Positions 1-7,634 of a stretch of 64,000 nt of DNA are shown here, one piece after another. The position numbers and the translations under genes are program-made. A model generated the notes under the pieces. It saw only the letters and a list, made by a program, of their open reading frames with translations, was not told the DNA's origin and did no database searches. How positions within the stretch are numbered: the first letter of the stretch is position 1; the number at the start of each line of letters is the position of its first letter. Origin of the DNA: Jannaschia sp. GRR-S6-38. Its GTDB lineage: Bacteria; Pseudomonadota; Alphaproteobacteria; Rhodobacterales; Rhodobacteraceae. The DNA lies in assembly GCF_029853695.1 (NCBI RefSeq), contig NZ_CP122537.1, positions 310,001 to 374,000 on the forward strand, read 5' to 3'.

Positions 1-469
1 GCGCTCCGAACTGCGCGACGCGCATGACCTGATCGAGGCGCTGGCCGATGCCAACCGCTTCGACTTCGTGGGCTTCGTCGAGGGCGGCGACATCCCCTCG
101 GACCGCGTCGACGTGATCGTCACCGACGGCTTCACCGGAAACGTCGCGCTGAAGACCGGCGAGGGCACCGCCCGCTTCGTGCGCGACATGCTGGGCGAAG
201 CCTTCCGCGCGGGCCCGCTATCCAAGGTGGCGGGGCTGCTGGCGCTCGGTTCGCTCAAGCGGCTGGGCGGCAAGATCGACCCGCGCCGCGTCAATGGCGG
301 GGTCTTCCTTGGGCTGAACGGCACCGTCGTTAAATCGCATGGCTCGGCCGACGAGACCGGCGTCGCCGCCGCCGTGGCGCTGGCCTGGGACCTGTCGCGC
401 ACCGGCTTCAGCGACAAGCTGAAGGCGCGGCTCTCCTCGGTCACCGGCCAGGTGGAGGCCGAGCAGTGA
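1..469 (+). CDS. plsX: Phosphate acyltransferase PlsX, 3' part only
   Basis: This is the C-terminal part (about 155 residues) of PlsX, cut by the window edge; the reading frame is already open at base 2. PlsX converts acyl-ACP to acyl-phosphate for phospholipid synthesis at the membrane. The family signature is the stretch FVEGGDIP (about base 77) followed by VIVTDGFTGN and GFTGNVALKTGEG, typical of the PlsX C-terminal half. The stop TGA (467-469) overlaps the GTG start of fabH as GTGA, so the two genes are translationally coupled, as in many alphaproteobacteria. The N-terminus and promoter lie outside the window. Confidence 0.95.
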   Translation, partial: RSELRDAHDLIEALADANRFDFVGFVEGGDIPSDRVDVIVTDGFTGNVALKTGEGTARFVRDMLGEAFRAGPLSKVAGLLALGSLKRLGGKIDPRRVNGGVFLGLNGTVVKSHGSADETGVAAAVALAWDLSRTGFSDKLKARLSSVTGQVEAEQ

Positions 470-1446
470 CCGGCGTGACCCGCGCCGTGGTTCGTGGCGT
501 CGGCCACTACCTCCCCGAGCGCGTGGTCGAGAACGACTGGTTCACCACCTTCCTCGACACCTCCGATGAATGGATCCGTTCGCGCTCGGGCATCGAGCGG
601 CGGCATTTCGCGGCCGAGGGCCAGACCACCTCCGACCTCGCGACCCGCGCGGCCGGAGCCGCGCTGGCCGATGCGGGGATGGACGCGTCGCAGATCGACG
701 CCATCGTGCTCGCCACCTCGACCCCCGACCTGACCTTCCCGGCCACCGCCACCATCGTGCAGGAGCGGCTGGGCATGGTGCGCGGCTTCGCCTTCGACGT
801 GCAGGCGGTCTGCGCGGGCTTCATCTATGCGCTGGCCAATGCCAACGCGCTGATCCTCGCCGGCCAGGCCGAGCGCGTGCTGGTCATCGGGGCCGAGACC
901 TTCAGCCGGATCATGAACTGGGAGGATCGCACGACCTGCGTTCTCTTCGGCGACGGCGCGGGCGCGCTGGTGCTGGAGGCCGCCCAAGGCCAGGGCACGG
1001 CGGCCGATCGCGGCATCCTCGCGACGGATCTGCAATCCGACGGCCGCCACCGCGAGATCCTGAAGGTCACCGGTGGCGTCTCGGCCTCGCAGAGCACCGG
1101 GCACCTGATGATGGCCGGCAAGGAAGTGTTCCGCCATGCCGTGGAGAAGCTCGCCACCTCGACGCTCGACGTGATCGCGAAGGCCGGCGTCTCGATCACC
1201 GATATCGACCGCGTGGTGCCGCACCAGGCCAATATCCGCATCATCACCCGCACCGCGCAGAAGCTGGACCTGCCGATGGAGAAGATCGTCGTCACCGTCC
1301 AGGATCACGGCAACACCTCTGCCGCATCGATTCCCCTCGCCATGTCGGTCGCGCAGGACCGCGGCGAGCTTTCCGAGGGTGACCTCGTGGTCACCGAAGC
1401 GATCGGCGGTGGCCTGGCCTGGGGCGCGGTCGTGCTGCGCTGGTAG
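466..1446 (+). CDS. fabH: Beta-ketoacyl-ACP synthase III (FabH)
   Basis: FabH starts type II fatty-acid synthesis by condensing acetyl-CoA with malonyl-ACP. The 326-residue protein has the full thiolase-fold length and the catalytic triad in family motifs: Cys116 in QAVCAGF, His253 in PHQANIR and Asn283 in GNTSAAS. The start is GTG at 466, overlapping the plsX stop by 4 bp; no better start lies downstream before conserved sequence. About 150 bp of non-coding DNA follows before ihfA. It carries a TTGACA hexamer at 1529-1534 that could be a -35 for ihfA, but I see no convincing -10 at the right distance. Confidence 0.97.
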   Translation: MTGVTRAVVRGVGHYLPERVVENDWFTTFLDTSDEWIRSRSGIERRHFAAEGQTTSDLATRAAGAALADAGMDASQIDAIVLATSTPDLTFPATATIVQERLGMVRGFAFDVQAVCAGFIYALANANALILAGQAERVLVIGAETFSRIMNWEDRTTCVLFGDGAGALVLEAAQGQGTAADRGILATDLQSDGRHREILKVTGGVSASQSTGHLMMAGKEVFRHAVEKLATSTLDVIAKAGVSITDIDRVVPHQANIRIITRTAQKLDLPMEKIVVTVQDHGNTSAASIPLAMSVAQDRGELSEGDLVVTEAIGGGLAWGAVVLRW

Positions 1447-1595
1447 GAAAAGCCTGACGCGCCAAGGGCTTCCATGACCCCACGGCACGCAATCCATCGC
1501 TTGAACTTTGCCCCGCAACCCCTTGTCGTTGACATGTTTTCATGGCTTGCCCAAGCTTGCCGCGGGAGAATGGCAAACGGGGGAGAGAAGAAACC

Positions 1596-1910
1596 ATGGC
1601 CAACAAGACAGTGACCCGGATGGACCTAAGCGAGGCGGTGTTCCGCGACGTCGGGCTGAGCCGGAACGAAAGCGCGAACCTCGTGGCGTCGGTGCTGCAG
1701 CATGTCTCGGACGCGCTGGTCGCGGGGGAACAGGTGAAGATTTCGGGCTTCGGGACCTTCTCGACGCGCGACAAGTCGGCCCGCGTCGGCCGCAATCCCA
1801 AGACGGGCGAGGAAGCGCCCATCCCGCCGCGCCGCGTGCTGACCTTTCGGCCGTCGCACCTGATGAAGGAGCGCGTCGCGAAGGGGAACATGCTCGAGAC
1901 GACGGGGTAA
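1596..1910 (+). CDS. ihfA: Integration host factor subunit alpha
   Basis: A 104-residue HU/IHF-family DNA-bending protein; with IHF-beta (not in this window) it makes the heterodimer that kinks DNA in the minor groove. The DNA-binding arm is visible as [17 protein letters not shown], with the intercalating proline in the EAPIP segment, and the body begins [16 protein letters not shown] as in alphaproteobacterial IhfA. An in-frame ATG at 1542 exists, but the ATG at 1596 follows a purine-rich ribosome site (GGGAGAGAAG) and gives the normal family length. The MerR gene follows after 3 bp, so the two are very likely cotranscribed. Confidence 0.95.
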   Translation: MANKTVTRMDLSEAVFRDVGLSRNESANLVASVLQHVSDALVAGEQVKISGFGTFSTRDKSARVGRNPKTGEEAPIPPRRVLTFRPSHLMKERVAKGNMLETTG

Positions 1911-1913
1911 ATC

Positions 1914-2807
1914 TTGCCCAAGCCGCCCGAAAAGGCCGACGGCGCGTTCCGCACAATCCGCGAGGTGGCGGATTGGTTGGTCGTGCCGACCCATGTCCTG
2001 CGCTTCTGGGAGTCGAAATTCCCCCAGATCGCGCCGGTCAAGGGGCCCGGCGGGCGGCGCTATTACCGGCCCGAGGACATGCGCCTGCTGGGCGGCATCA
2101 AGGTGATGCTGCACGACCAGGGCATGACGATCCGCGCCGTGGGGCAGAAGATCGACGATGACGGGGTCGAGCCCGTCATGGCCTTCTCGCCCGAGTTGGA
2201 GACGCCCGGCCAGCCCGCGCAGCGCACCCGCCGGGTGATCCGCAACGGCGAGGATGACGGCGCGCGTGTGCTGCCCTTCGAGCGGCGCAAGCGCGGCGAC
2301 GCGGCGCCCGCCGACGCGTCGGATGCCGCGCAGCCCGACACGCCCCAGACCCCGCGCGAGGCGCCGGCGCCGGTCGTGGACGACCCCGCGCCGCAGCCTG
2401 CGGACGGCCCGCCGGAGCCCCTGCTGCCCGACCGGGAGATGCCCGATGTCGCGCTCACGCCGGAGGCCCCGAGCGAGCCGGTCAGCCCGGGCCCGCCGAC
2501 CGACGCGCCCGCGCCTCGCGCACCGTCGGACCTGACGCCCCCGGCGACGCCCTCGGAACTGCCCGTCGAGCCGGAGAACGCGCGCGGCCAGCCCGTCGAT
2601 CCGCCGTCGCGGGACGCGCCCGCCGAGCCGCCCTCGCTGGAGCTTCCGCCCTTCGAGCACGCCGCCCTGCCCGCGAGCCTCGCCGCGCTGCGATTGGCGC
2701 GGGCCGCGCGGGGCGTGGACCCTGCCGAGCAGCGCCGCCTACGCCGCTTCACGCGCAAGCTGCGCGGCCTGATCGAGGAGATCGCGGAGGAGCTGGAGCG
2801 CGGATGA
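1914..2807 (+). CDS. MerR-family transcriptional regulator with long Pro/Ala-rich tail
   Basis: The first 75 or so residues are a MerR-type winged [25 protein letters not shown], then the wing motif [11 protein letters not shown], then [15 protein letters not shown]. The remaining about 190 residues are low-complexity, rich in Pro, Ala, Asp and Glu, and end in a short basic, probably helical segment. No effector domain or metal-binding cysteines are recognisable, so the signal is unknown. Translation starts at TTG (1914), 3 bp after the ihfA stop. The ihfA-merR pairing upstream of tRNA-Pro is common in Rhodobacterales, which suggests a conserved but uncharacterised role. It is 297 residues, longer than classical MerR proteins (about 130-150). 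Confidence 0.85.
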   Translation: MPKPPEKADGAFRTIREVADWLVVPTHVLRFWESKFPQIAPVKGPGGRRYYRPEDMRLLGGIKVMLHDQGMTIRAVGQKIDDDGVEPVMAFSPELETPGQPAQRTRRVIRNGEDDGARVLPFERRKRGDAAPADASDAAQPDTPQTPREAPAPVVDDPAPQPADGPPEPLLPDREMPDVALTPEAPSEPVSPGPPTDAPAPRAPSDLTPPATPSELPVEPENARGQPVDPPSRDAPAEPPSLELPPFEHAALPASLAALRLARAARGVDPAEQRRLRRFTRKLRGLIEEIAEELERG

Positions 2808-2836
2808 CGCCCCGTCCCCGCGCCCCGTTTTCCGGC

Positions 2837-2864
2837 TTGCGCCCCGGAGGAAAGCCCGTATGTA
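2837..2864 (+). promoter_or_regulatory. Putative sigma-70 promoter for tRNA-Pro
   Basis: A TTGCGC box (2837-2842) and a TATGTA box (2859-2864) are 16 bp apart and place the expected transcription start a few bases before the mature tRNA. The assignment rests only on hexamer similarity and spacing. Confidence 0.4.
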
Positions 2865-2874
2865 GGGCGCCAGT

Positions 2875-2951
2875 CGGGCTATGGCGCAGCCTGGTAGCGC
2901 GTCCGTCTGGGGGACGGAAGGTCGCAGGTTCGAGTCCTGCTAGCCCGACCA
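2875..2951 (+). tRNA. tRNA-Pro (anticodon GGG)
   Basis: A complete cloverleaf of 77 nt. The acceptor stem pairs CGGGCTA (2875-2881) with TAGCCCG (2941-2947), followed by discriminator A and an encoded CCA (2949-2951). The anticodon stem TCCGT/ACGGA closes the 7-nt loop CTGGGGG, giving U33, anticodon GGG and G37, as expected for tRNA-Pro. The T-arm contains GGTTCGAGTCC. It reads CCC and, by wobble, CCU codons. Confidence 0.97.
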
Positions 2952-2959
2952 TTTCCGCA

Positions 2960-2989
2960 ACGCCTCTCCCCTGTCGGGGCGGGGCGTTT
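2960..2989 (+). terminator. Probable terminator after tRNA-Pro
   Basis: Just behind the CCA end, ACGCC (2960-2964) and CCCC can pair with GGGG and GGCGT downstream, followed by TTT. The U-tract is short, so termination strength is uncertain. Confidence 0.4.
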
Positions 2990-3009
2990 CGCGTTTGAAG
3001 GGCCCCGCG

Positions 3010-4080
3010 ATGCAATTCCCACCCGGCGTCCTCGCCAGCCAGCAGATCGAAACGCTGATCGCCGCCGGCGCGATCGCGACCCCGCCGCTGGCGAAGGACC
3101 AGGTGCAGCCCGCCTCGCTGGACCTGCGGCTGGGCGAGATCGCCTACCGCGTCCGCGCCTCCTTCCTGCCGGGCGCAGGCCGCAGCCTGTCGGACCGCCT
3201 GCCCGAATTCGAGATGCACCGCATCGACCTGCGCGCGGGGGCCGTGCTCGAGAAGGGCGCGGTCTATCTCGTGCCGCTGCAGGAAGCGCTCGCCCTGCCC
3301 CCGGGTCTCTCGGCGGTGGCCAACGCCAAGTCCTCGACCGGCCGGCTGGACCTGCTGACGCGCACCGTGACCGATGGCGGCAGCGAGTTCGACCGCATCC
3401 CCGAGGGCTATGCCGGACCGCTCTATGCCGAGATCTGCCCGCGCAGCTTCTCAGTCCTCGTGCGGCCTGGCATGCGGCTCAACCAGATCCGCTTCCGCGC
3501 GGGCGAAGCGGTGCTGGACGATGCCGCGCTCGCCGCGCTGCATGCCGAGACTCCGCTGGTCGACGGCACGCCGGTGATCGACGACGGCTTGGGCTTCTCG
3601 GTCGACCTGTCGCCCGGCCCGGACGATCTGGTCGGCTGGCGCGCCAAGCCGCATACCGGGGTGATCGATCTCGACCGGTTGGGCCAGTATCCGCCCGCCG
3701 AGTTCTGGGAGGCGATCCGCACCACCGAGCGACGCATCATCCTCGACCCCGGCGCGTTCTACATCCTCGTTAGCCGCGAGGCGGTGACGATCCCGCCCAC
3801 CCATGCCGCCGAGATGGCCCCCTATCTGGCCATGGTGGGCGAGTTCCGCGTGCATTACGCGGGCTTCTTCGACCCGGGCTTCGGCCATGGCACGCCCGCC
3901 CGCGGCGTGCTGGAGGTGCGCTGCCACGAGGCGCCCTTCGTGCTGGAGGACGGCCAGATCGTCGGACGGCTGGTCTACGAGGCGATGTCGGAGACACCGG
4001 CCCAGCTCTACGGCCAGGGGATCGCGTCGAATTACCAGGGCCAGGGCCTGAAGCTGTCGAAGCATTTCGCCGCGCCCTGA
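3010..4080 (+). CDS. dcd: 2'-deoxycytidine 5'-triphosphate deaminase, long two-domain form
   Basis: A member of the dCTP deaminase/dUTPase superfamily that converts dCTP to dUTP for thymidylate synthesis. Residues 33-42 (QPASLDLRLG) and 107-112 (KSSTGR) match the Dcd nucleotide-binding and catalytic blocks. At 356 residues it is about twice the length of E. coli Dcd (193), which fits the alphaproteobacterial form with two fused dUTPase-like folds; the second half repeats the trimer-fold style (YILVSREAVTIPP, EVRCHEAPFVLEDGQ). An in-frame TTG at 2995 exists, but ATG at 3010 starts at the conserved MQFPPGVL. It converges on the next gene; both stop codons sit in a short inverted repeat (CTGAC 4077-4081, GTCAG 4086-4090). 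Confidence 0.9.
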   Translation: MQFPPGVLASQQIETLIAAGAIATPPLAKDQVQPASLDLRLGEIAYRVRASFLPGAGRSLSDRLPEFEMHRIDLRAGAVLEKGAVYLVPLQEALALPPGLSAVANAKSSTGRLDLLTRTVTDGGSEFDRIPEGYAGPLYAEICPRSFSVLVRPGMRLNQIRFRAGEAVLDDAALAALHAETPLVDGTPVIDDGLGFSVDLSPGPDDLVGWRAKPHTGVIDLDRLGQYPPAEFWEAIRTTERRIILDPGAFYILVSREAVTIPPTHAAEMAPYLAMVGEFRVHYAGFFDPGFGHGTPARGVLEVRCHEAPFVLEDGQIVGRLVYEAMSETPAQLYGQGIASNYQGQGLKLSKHFAAP

Positions 4081-4086
4081 CCGGCG

Positions 4087-4911
4087 TCAGAGCAGCGGGC
4101 AGCCGACGCGCTGATCGGGCGTCAGCTTCTCCAGCGGCACGATCCAGGTATGGATGGCGAAGAGAACGGCACCGCTGCTCGGAAGGCGCAGGACCGTCTG
4201 GCGCTCGGAACGGACGAAGCGCGCCGTCTCGCGCCCCTCGCGCGGGGTGTCCTCGGGCTTCGGGCGGTGCAGCACGGCTTCGGAATGCGCCAGCACGTTC
4301 GCGCGCCACATCGCCCGTCCGGGCGGTACGCGATCGAACAGGCGCTGCACGCGCAGGGCGATGCCGTCATCGTATTCGGGGACGGGGCGGTGGATCCGGC
4401 GCAGCGGACGGCCGATCTTCTCGGCCAGCGTCCAATGGGCGGGGAAGCAGAGGAGCCCGGCGGTCAGCACATGCTCGTCGCCGCGCCTTTCGAGGATCAG
4501 CAGATCCTCCTGCAAAAGTGCACCCAGCACGTCGAAGGGCGCGCCGGAGGGATCGACGCGGCGGCCGTCTGGGGTGCGGATCGCGCCGCTCTCGCGACCG
4601 AAGCCGTCGGGCAAGGCGTCGAGTGCCAGGGCCTTCAATTCGTCGAGCGCCGCCTCGGCTGCCGGCAGGATCGCCTCGACCGCGCCGCGCCGGTCGCGCA
4701 TCAGCCGCGCCCGCTCGGCCATCTGCGCGGCATAGGCCTCGTCGACCACGATCCACGACCCCTCCACCGGGCGCATGCCCGGCATCCGCGCGAGCGCCGG
4801 ATCGGCCCAGGGCGTGTGGGGCAGATGGTCCTGCGTGATCTGCAATGCGACGGGTCCCGCGTCGGTTTCGAGCGCGACCATCCGTGGGATGATGCGCGAG
4901 GCTTCGGGCAT
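4087..4911 (-). CDS. DUF3445 / heme-dependent oxidative N-demethylase family protein
   Basis: The 274-residue product matches the DUF3445 (HODM) family: PWADPALARMPGMRPV and DEAYAAQM near the N-terminus, LCFPAHWTLAEKIGRPL followed by IHRPVPEY in the middle, and RSERQTVLRLP with AIHTWIVPL near the end. Characterised relatives are heme-dependent N-demethylases, and a DUF3445 protein is part of dimethylamine monooxygenase in marine bacteria. The substrate here cannot be read from sequence, and no dmm partner genes are adjacent. The ATG at 4911 overlaps the dddP ATG on the other strand (shared CATG); another in-frame ATG at 4881 would also leave the conserved core intact and free 28 bp. A demethylation role is inference from family membership. 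Confidence 0.75.
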   Translation of the reverse strand: MPEASRIIPRMVALETDAGPVALQITQDHLPHTPWADPALARMPGMRPVEGSWIVVDEAYAAQMAERARLMRDRRGAVEAILPAAEAALDELKALALDALPDGFGRESGAIRTPDGRRVDPSGAPFDVLGALLQEDLLILERRGDEHVLTAGLLCFPAHWTLAEKIGRPLRRIHRPVPEYDDGIALRVQRLFDRVPPGRAMWRANVLAHSEAVLHRPKPEDTPREGRETARFVRSERQTVLRLPSSGAVLFAIHTWIVPLEKLTPDQRVGCPLL

Positions 4912-6247
4912 GAAGGACCATGGCGCCCATCCGCGCAAGATCGACCCGACGCAAGGCGCGTTGCTGGGCGACGGCACGACCAACCTGGCCGACCGCGTCG
5001 AGATCGGGCCGACGCCGCTCGCCTTCGCGGAATGGCGCGCGGCGGGGCTGGCCCTGCCCGACTTGGCGCGGATGCGGGCCTACCGGCTGGACCGGCTGCG
5101 GGACGCCATCGCGGCGCGCGACTATGGGGGGCTGCTGCTCTTCGATCCGCTCAATATCCGCTACGCGACCGACTCGACCAACATGCAGCTCTGGAACGCG
5201 CATAACCCGTTCCGCGCGGTACTGGTTTGCGCCGACGGGTACATGGTCATCTGGGACTATCGCCCGGCCATGTTCCTGACCGAGCATCTGCCCCTTGTGG
5301 CCGAGGTCCGGACCGGCGCGGACCTGTTCTATTTCGACCGCGGCGACGGGTTGGCGGACGCGGCGCGGGCCTTCGCGGGCGAGGTCGCGGCGCTGCTGGC
5401 CGCGCATGGCGGCAGCCGGCGGATCGGCTGCGACAAGCCGATGATCCACGCCTTGCGCGCGCTGGAGGCCGCGGGCCTGGAGGTGATGCCCGGCGAGGAA
5501 GCGACCGAGAAGGCGCGCGCCGTGAAGGGCCCCGACGAGATCGCCGCGATGCGCTGCGCGATCCATGCCTGCGAGGCCGCCATGGCCGAGATGGAGGATT
5601 TCGCGCGCGACGCGGTGCCGCGCGGGAGCGTGACCGAGGCCGATATCTGGGCCGTGCTGCACGCCGCAAATATCCGCCGCGGCGGCGAATGGATCGAGAC
5701 GCGCCTGCTGACCTCGGGGCCCCGGACCAACCCGTGGTTCCAGGAATGCGGGCCGCGCGAGGTGTCGGAGGGCGAGATCCTCGCCTTCGACACCGACCTG
5801 ATCGGGCCCTACGGCATCTGCGCCGATCTTAGCCGGACCTGGTGGCTGGGCGACGGCCCCGCCCGGCCCGACATGATCGACGCCATGCGCCACGCGCTGG
5901 ACCATATCCGCGAGAACGCGGCGATGCTGCGCCCCGGCGTGTCGCTGCGCGACCTGACCTTCGGCGCCCACGTCCTGAGGCCCGAATTCCAGCGCCAGAA
6001 ATACGGCTGCCTGATCCACGGCGTGGGTCTGTGCGACGAGTGGCCCTTGATCGTCTATCCCGACCACCACGTACCTGGTGCCTTCGACGCCTACGTGCTG
6101 GAGCCCGGCATGACGCTCTGCGTGGAGGCTCTCGTCTCGCCCGAGGGCGGCGATTTCTCGATCAAGCTGGAGGATCAGGTGCTGATCACCGAGGACGGGG
6201 TCGAGAACCTGACGCGCTACCCGTTCGATCCGCGGCTGACGGGCTAA
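4910..6247 (+). CDS. dddP: Dimethylsulfoniopropionate lyase DddP (M24 peptidase fold)
   Basis: DddP cleaves DMSP to dimethyl sulfide and acrylate; it evolved from M24 metallopeptidases. The 445-residue protein has family-specific blocks: YATDSTNMQLWNAHNPFRA, GGEWIETRLLTSGPRTNPW and KYGCLIHGVGLCDEWPL. The ligand set described for DddP structures is all present: Asp294, Asp296, Asp306, His370, Glu406 and Glu421, with the proposed catalytic Asp at 376, six residues after the histidine as expected. The length and the KIDPTQGALLGDGT N-terminus support ATG 4910. With that start there is no intergenic space to the divergent gene, so its promoter must lie within the neighbour's coding region. A generic Xaa-Pro peptidase is the alternative, but the motif match makes that unlikely. 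Confidence 0.92.
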   Translation: MKDHGAHPRKIDPTQGALLGDGTTNLADRVEIGPTPLAFAEWRAAGLALPDLARMRAYRLDRLRDAIAARDYGGLLLFDPLNIRYATDSTNMQLWNAHNPFRAVLVCADGYMVIWDYRPAMFLTEHLPLVAEVRTGADLFYFDRGDGLADAARAFAGEVAALLAAHGGSRRIGCDKPMIHALRALEAAGLEVMPGEEATEKARAVKGPDEIAAMRCAIHACEAAMAEMEDFARDAVPRGSVTEADIWAVLHAANIRRGGEWIETRLLTSGPRTNPWFQECGPREVSEGEILAFDTDLIGPYGICADLSRTWWLGDGPARPDMIDAMRHALDHIRENAAMLRPGVSLRDLTFGAHVLRPEFQRQKYGCLIHGVGLCDEWPLIVYPDHHVPGAFDAYVLEPGMTLCVEALVSPEGGDFSIKLEDQVLITEDGVENLTRYPFDPRLTG

Positions 6248-6261
6248 GGACCGGGCCGGCC

Positions 6262-6280
6262 GGCGCGAGGCGTGCGCGCC
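6262..6280. terminator. GC hairpin between convergent dddP and mscS genes
   Basis: GGCGCG (6262-6267) and CGCGCC (6275-6280) form a perfect 6-bp stem with a 7-nt loop, in the 33-bp space between the dddP stop and the mscS-type stop. There is no U-tract on either strand, so it may act as an RNA 3'-end stabiliser rather than an intrinsic terminator. Confidence 0.4.
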
Positions 6281-7633
6281 CTATTCCTCCGGCGCGGCGT
6301 CCGAGAGCAGGTCGTCGTCGCCCTTCGCGCGGCGTTCGCTGTCGACCATCCGCTCGATGATGCGGGCCGGCGCGACTTCGGCGGGGGCGGGATGCGAGGT
6401 GTCGGGCTCGGGCGGCGCCGCCTCGGCGACCTCGATCCCGGTGGCGCGGGTCTTGCCGTCGGGCAGGTCGATCACCGGCAGCCCGCCGCCCACGAGGTTC
6501 AGCCGGTAAGTCGGCTCGGGCAGGCCGATATCGGCGCGGGTCAGCGCCGCCATGACCAGGCGCAGCGCCTCGCCGCGGGCAACCATGAAATCGGTACGCG
6601 TCTGGTCGACCCAGCCGTAGAACTCCATGGTGATCGTGCTGTCCCCGGCCTCCTTGACCCAGACCTGCGGGGGCGGATCGGCCAGGACGAAATCGAGCTC
6701 CGCCAGCGTCTGCAGCCCGATGCGCTTGGCCGCGGCGAGGTCGTCATTCGGATCGATCCCGAGCGAGAAGCCGAAGCGGCGCTCGGCGTTGCGGGTGTAG
6801 TTGATGATCTTGGCCTTGAAGACGAAAGCATTGGACAGGCGGACATGGTTGCCGTCCGGGTCCAGCAGGATCGTGGCGCGGCTGGTCAGCCGGATCACCG
6901 AGCCGAGATTGCCCTCGATATCCACGAAATCATTGGGCCGGAACGGCTGGCGGAGCGACAGCATGACCGAGGCGATGAAGTTCTCGACCGTGTCGCGCAC
7001 CGCGAAGCCCACGGCCAGGCCGACGATCCCGGCCGCGCCAAGAAGGCCGGTCAGGACGGCGGTCGCCCCGATGATGTCGAGCGCCACGACGATGCCTGCC
7101 AGCACGAAGACGAGGCGCAGGATGGTGCGGTAGATCTCGGCGATGAAGGCATTGGGCGCGAGGCGCCGCCAGGGCGCGTCCCAGCGGGCGAGCGCGAATC
7201 CCAGCACGATGACCGCGAGCCCCGCGACCAGCGCGACGGCGACGAGCGGCAGGTAGTTGACCGCCTGCGCGGCGCGCGACTGGAAGCGGTCCACGACGGG
7301 ATCGAGGCGCTGGCCCACATCGGTGGACTGGACGACCTCGTTCTCGATGGCGACCACGCCGTCGACGCGGGCGGCCAGTTCGTCGAGCCGCGGGATGTCG
7401 GCGCCATCCACGACCTCGCCGGTGAAGGTCACGATCCCCTCGCGCACTTCGACGCCCACCCCTGAGTAGCCGTCGAGCTCGGCGATGATCCCCTCGATCC
7501 GCGCCTCGATGGCGACGTCGCCGCGCCCGTCCTGCTCGGTCGAGATCGTGCCCGAGGGCTGCGCCGGCGCATCCTGCGCGGCCGCCGGGCCGGCCAGCGC
7601 GAGCGCCAGCAGGATGAAGACGGCGCGGATCAC
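6281..7633 (-). CDS. Mechanosensitive channel (MscS family) with periplasmic BON domain
   Basis: A 450-residue membrane protein expected to open under membrane tension and release osmolytes. Residues 1-20 are a signal peptide ending APAAAQ-type. About 40-105 form a BON-like domain (IEARIEGIIAEL, VEVREGIVTFTGEV, VDGVVAIENEVV). Three hydrophobic segments follow (about 125-145, 165-190, 190-215), the last being the Gly/Ala-rich pore helix (GLLGAAGIVGLAVGFAVRD), then the MscS beta domain (DFVDIEGNLGSVIRL, LLDPDGNHVRLSNA). Translation starts at GTG 7633, 1 bp after the phosphomannomutase stop, so they form an operon. An acidic low-complexity tail ends the protein. Confidence 0.88.
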   Translation of the reverse strand: MIRAVFILLALALAGPAAAQDAPAQPSGTISTEQDGRGDVAIEARIEGIIAELDGYSGVGVEVREGIVTFTGEVVDGADIPRLDELAARVDGVVAIENEVVQSTDVGQRLDPVVDRFQSRAAQAVNYLPLVAVALVAGLAVIVLGFALARWDAPWRRLAPNAFIAEIYRTILRLVFVLAGIVVALDIIGATAVLTGLLGAAGIVGLAVGFAVRDTVENFIASVMLSLRQPFRPNDFVDIEGNLGSVIRLTSRATILLDPDGNHVRLSNAFVFKAKIINYTRNAERRFGFSLGIDPNDDLAAAKRIGLQTLAELDFVLADPPPQVWVKEAGDSTITMEFYGWVDQTRTDFMVARGEALRLVMAALTRADIGLPEPTYRLNLVGGGLPVIDLPDGKTRATGIEVAEAAPPEPDTSHPAPAEVAPARIIERMVDSERRAKGDDDLLSDAAPEE

Positions 7634-7634
7634 C

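Noticed and set aside
1529-1557. TTGACA at 1529-1534 as an ihfA promoter
   Set aside because: No -10 hexamer at 16-18 bp; kept only as a remark in the fabH entry.
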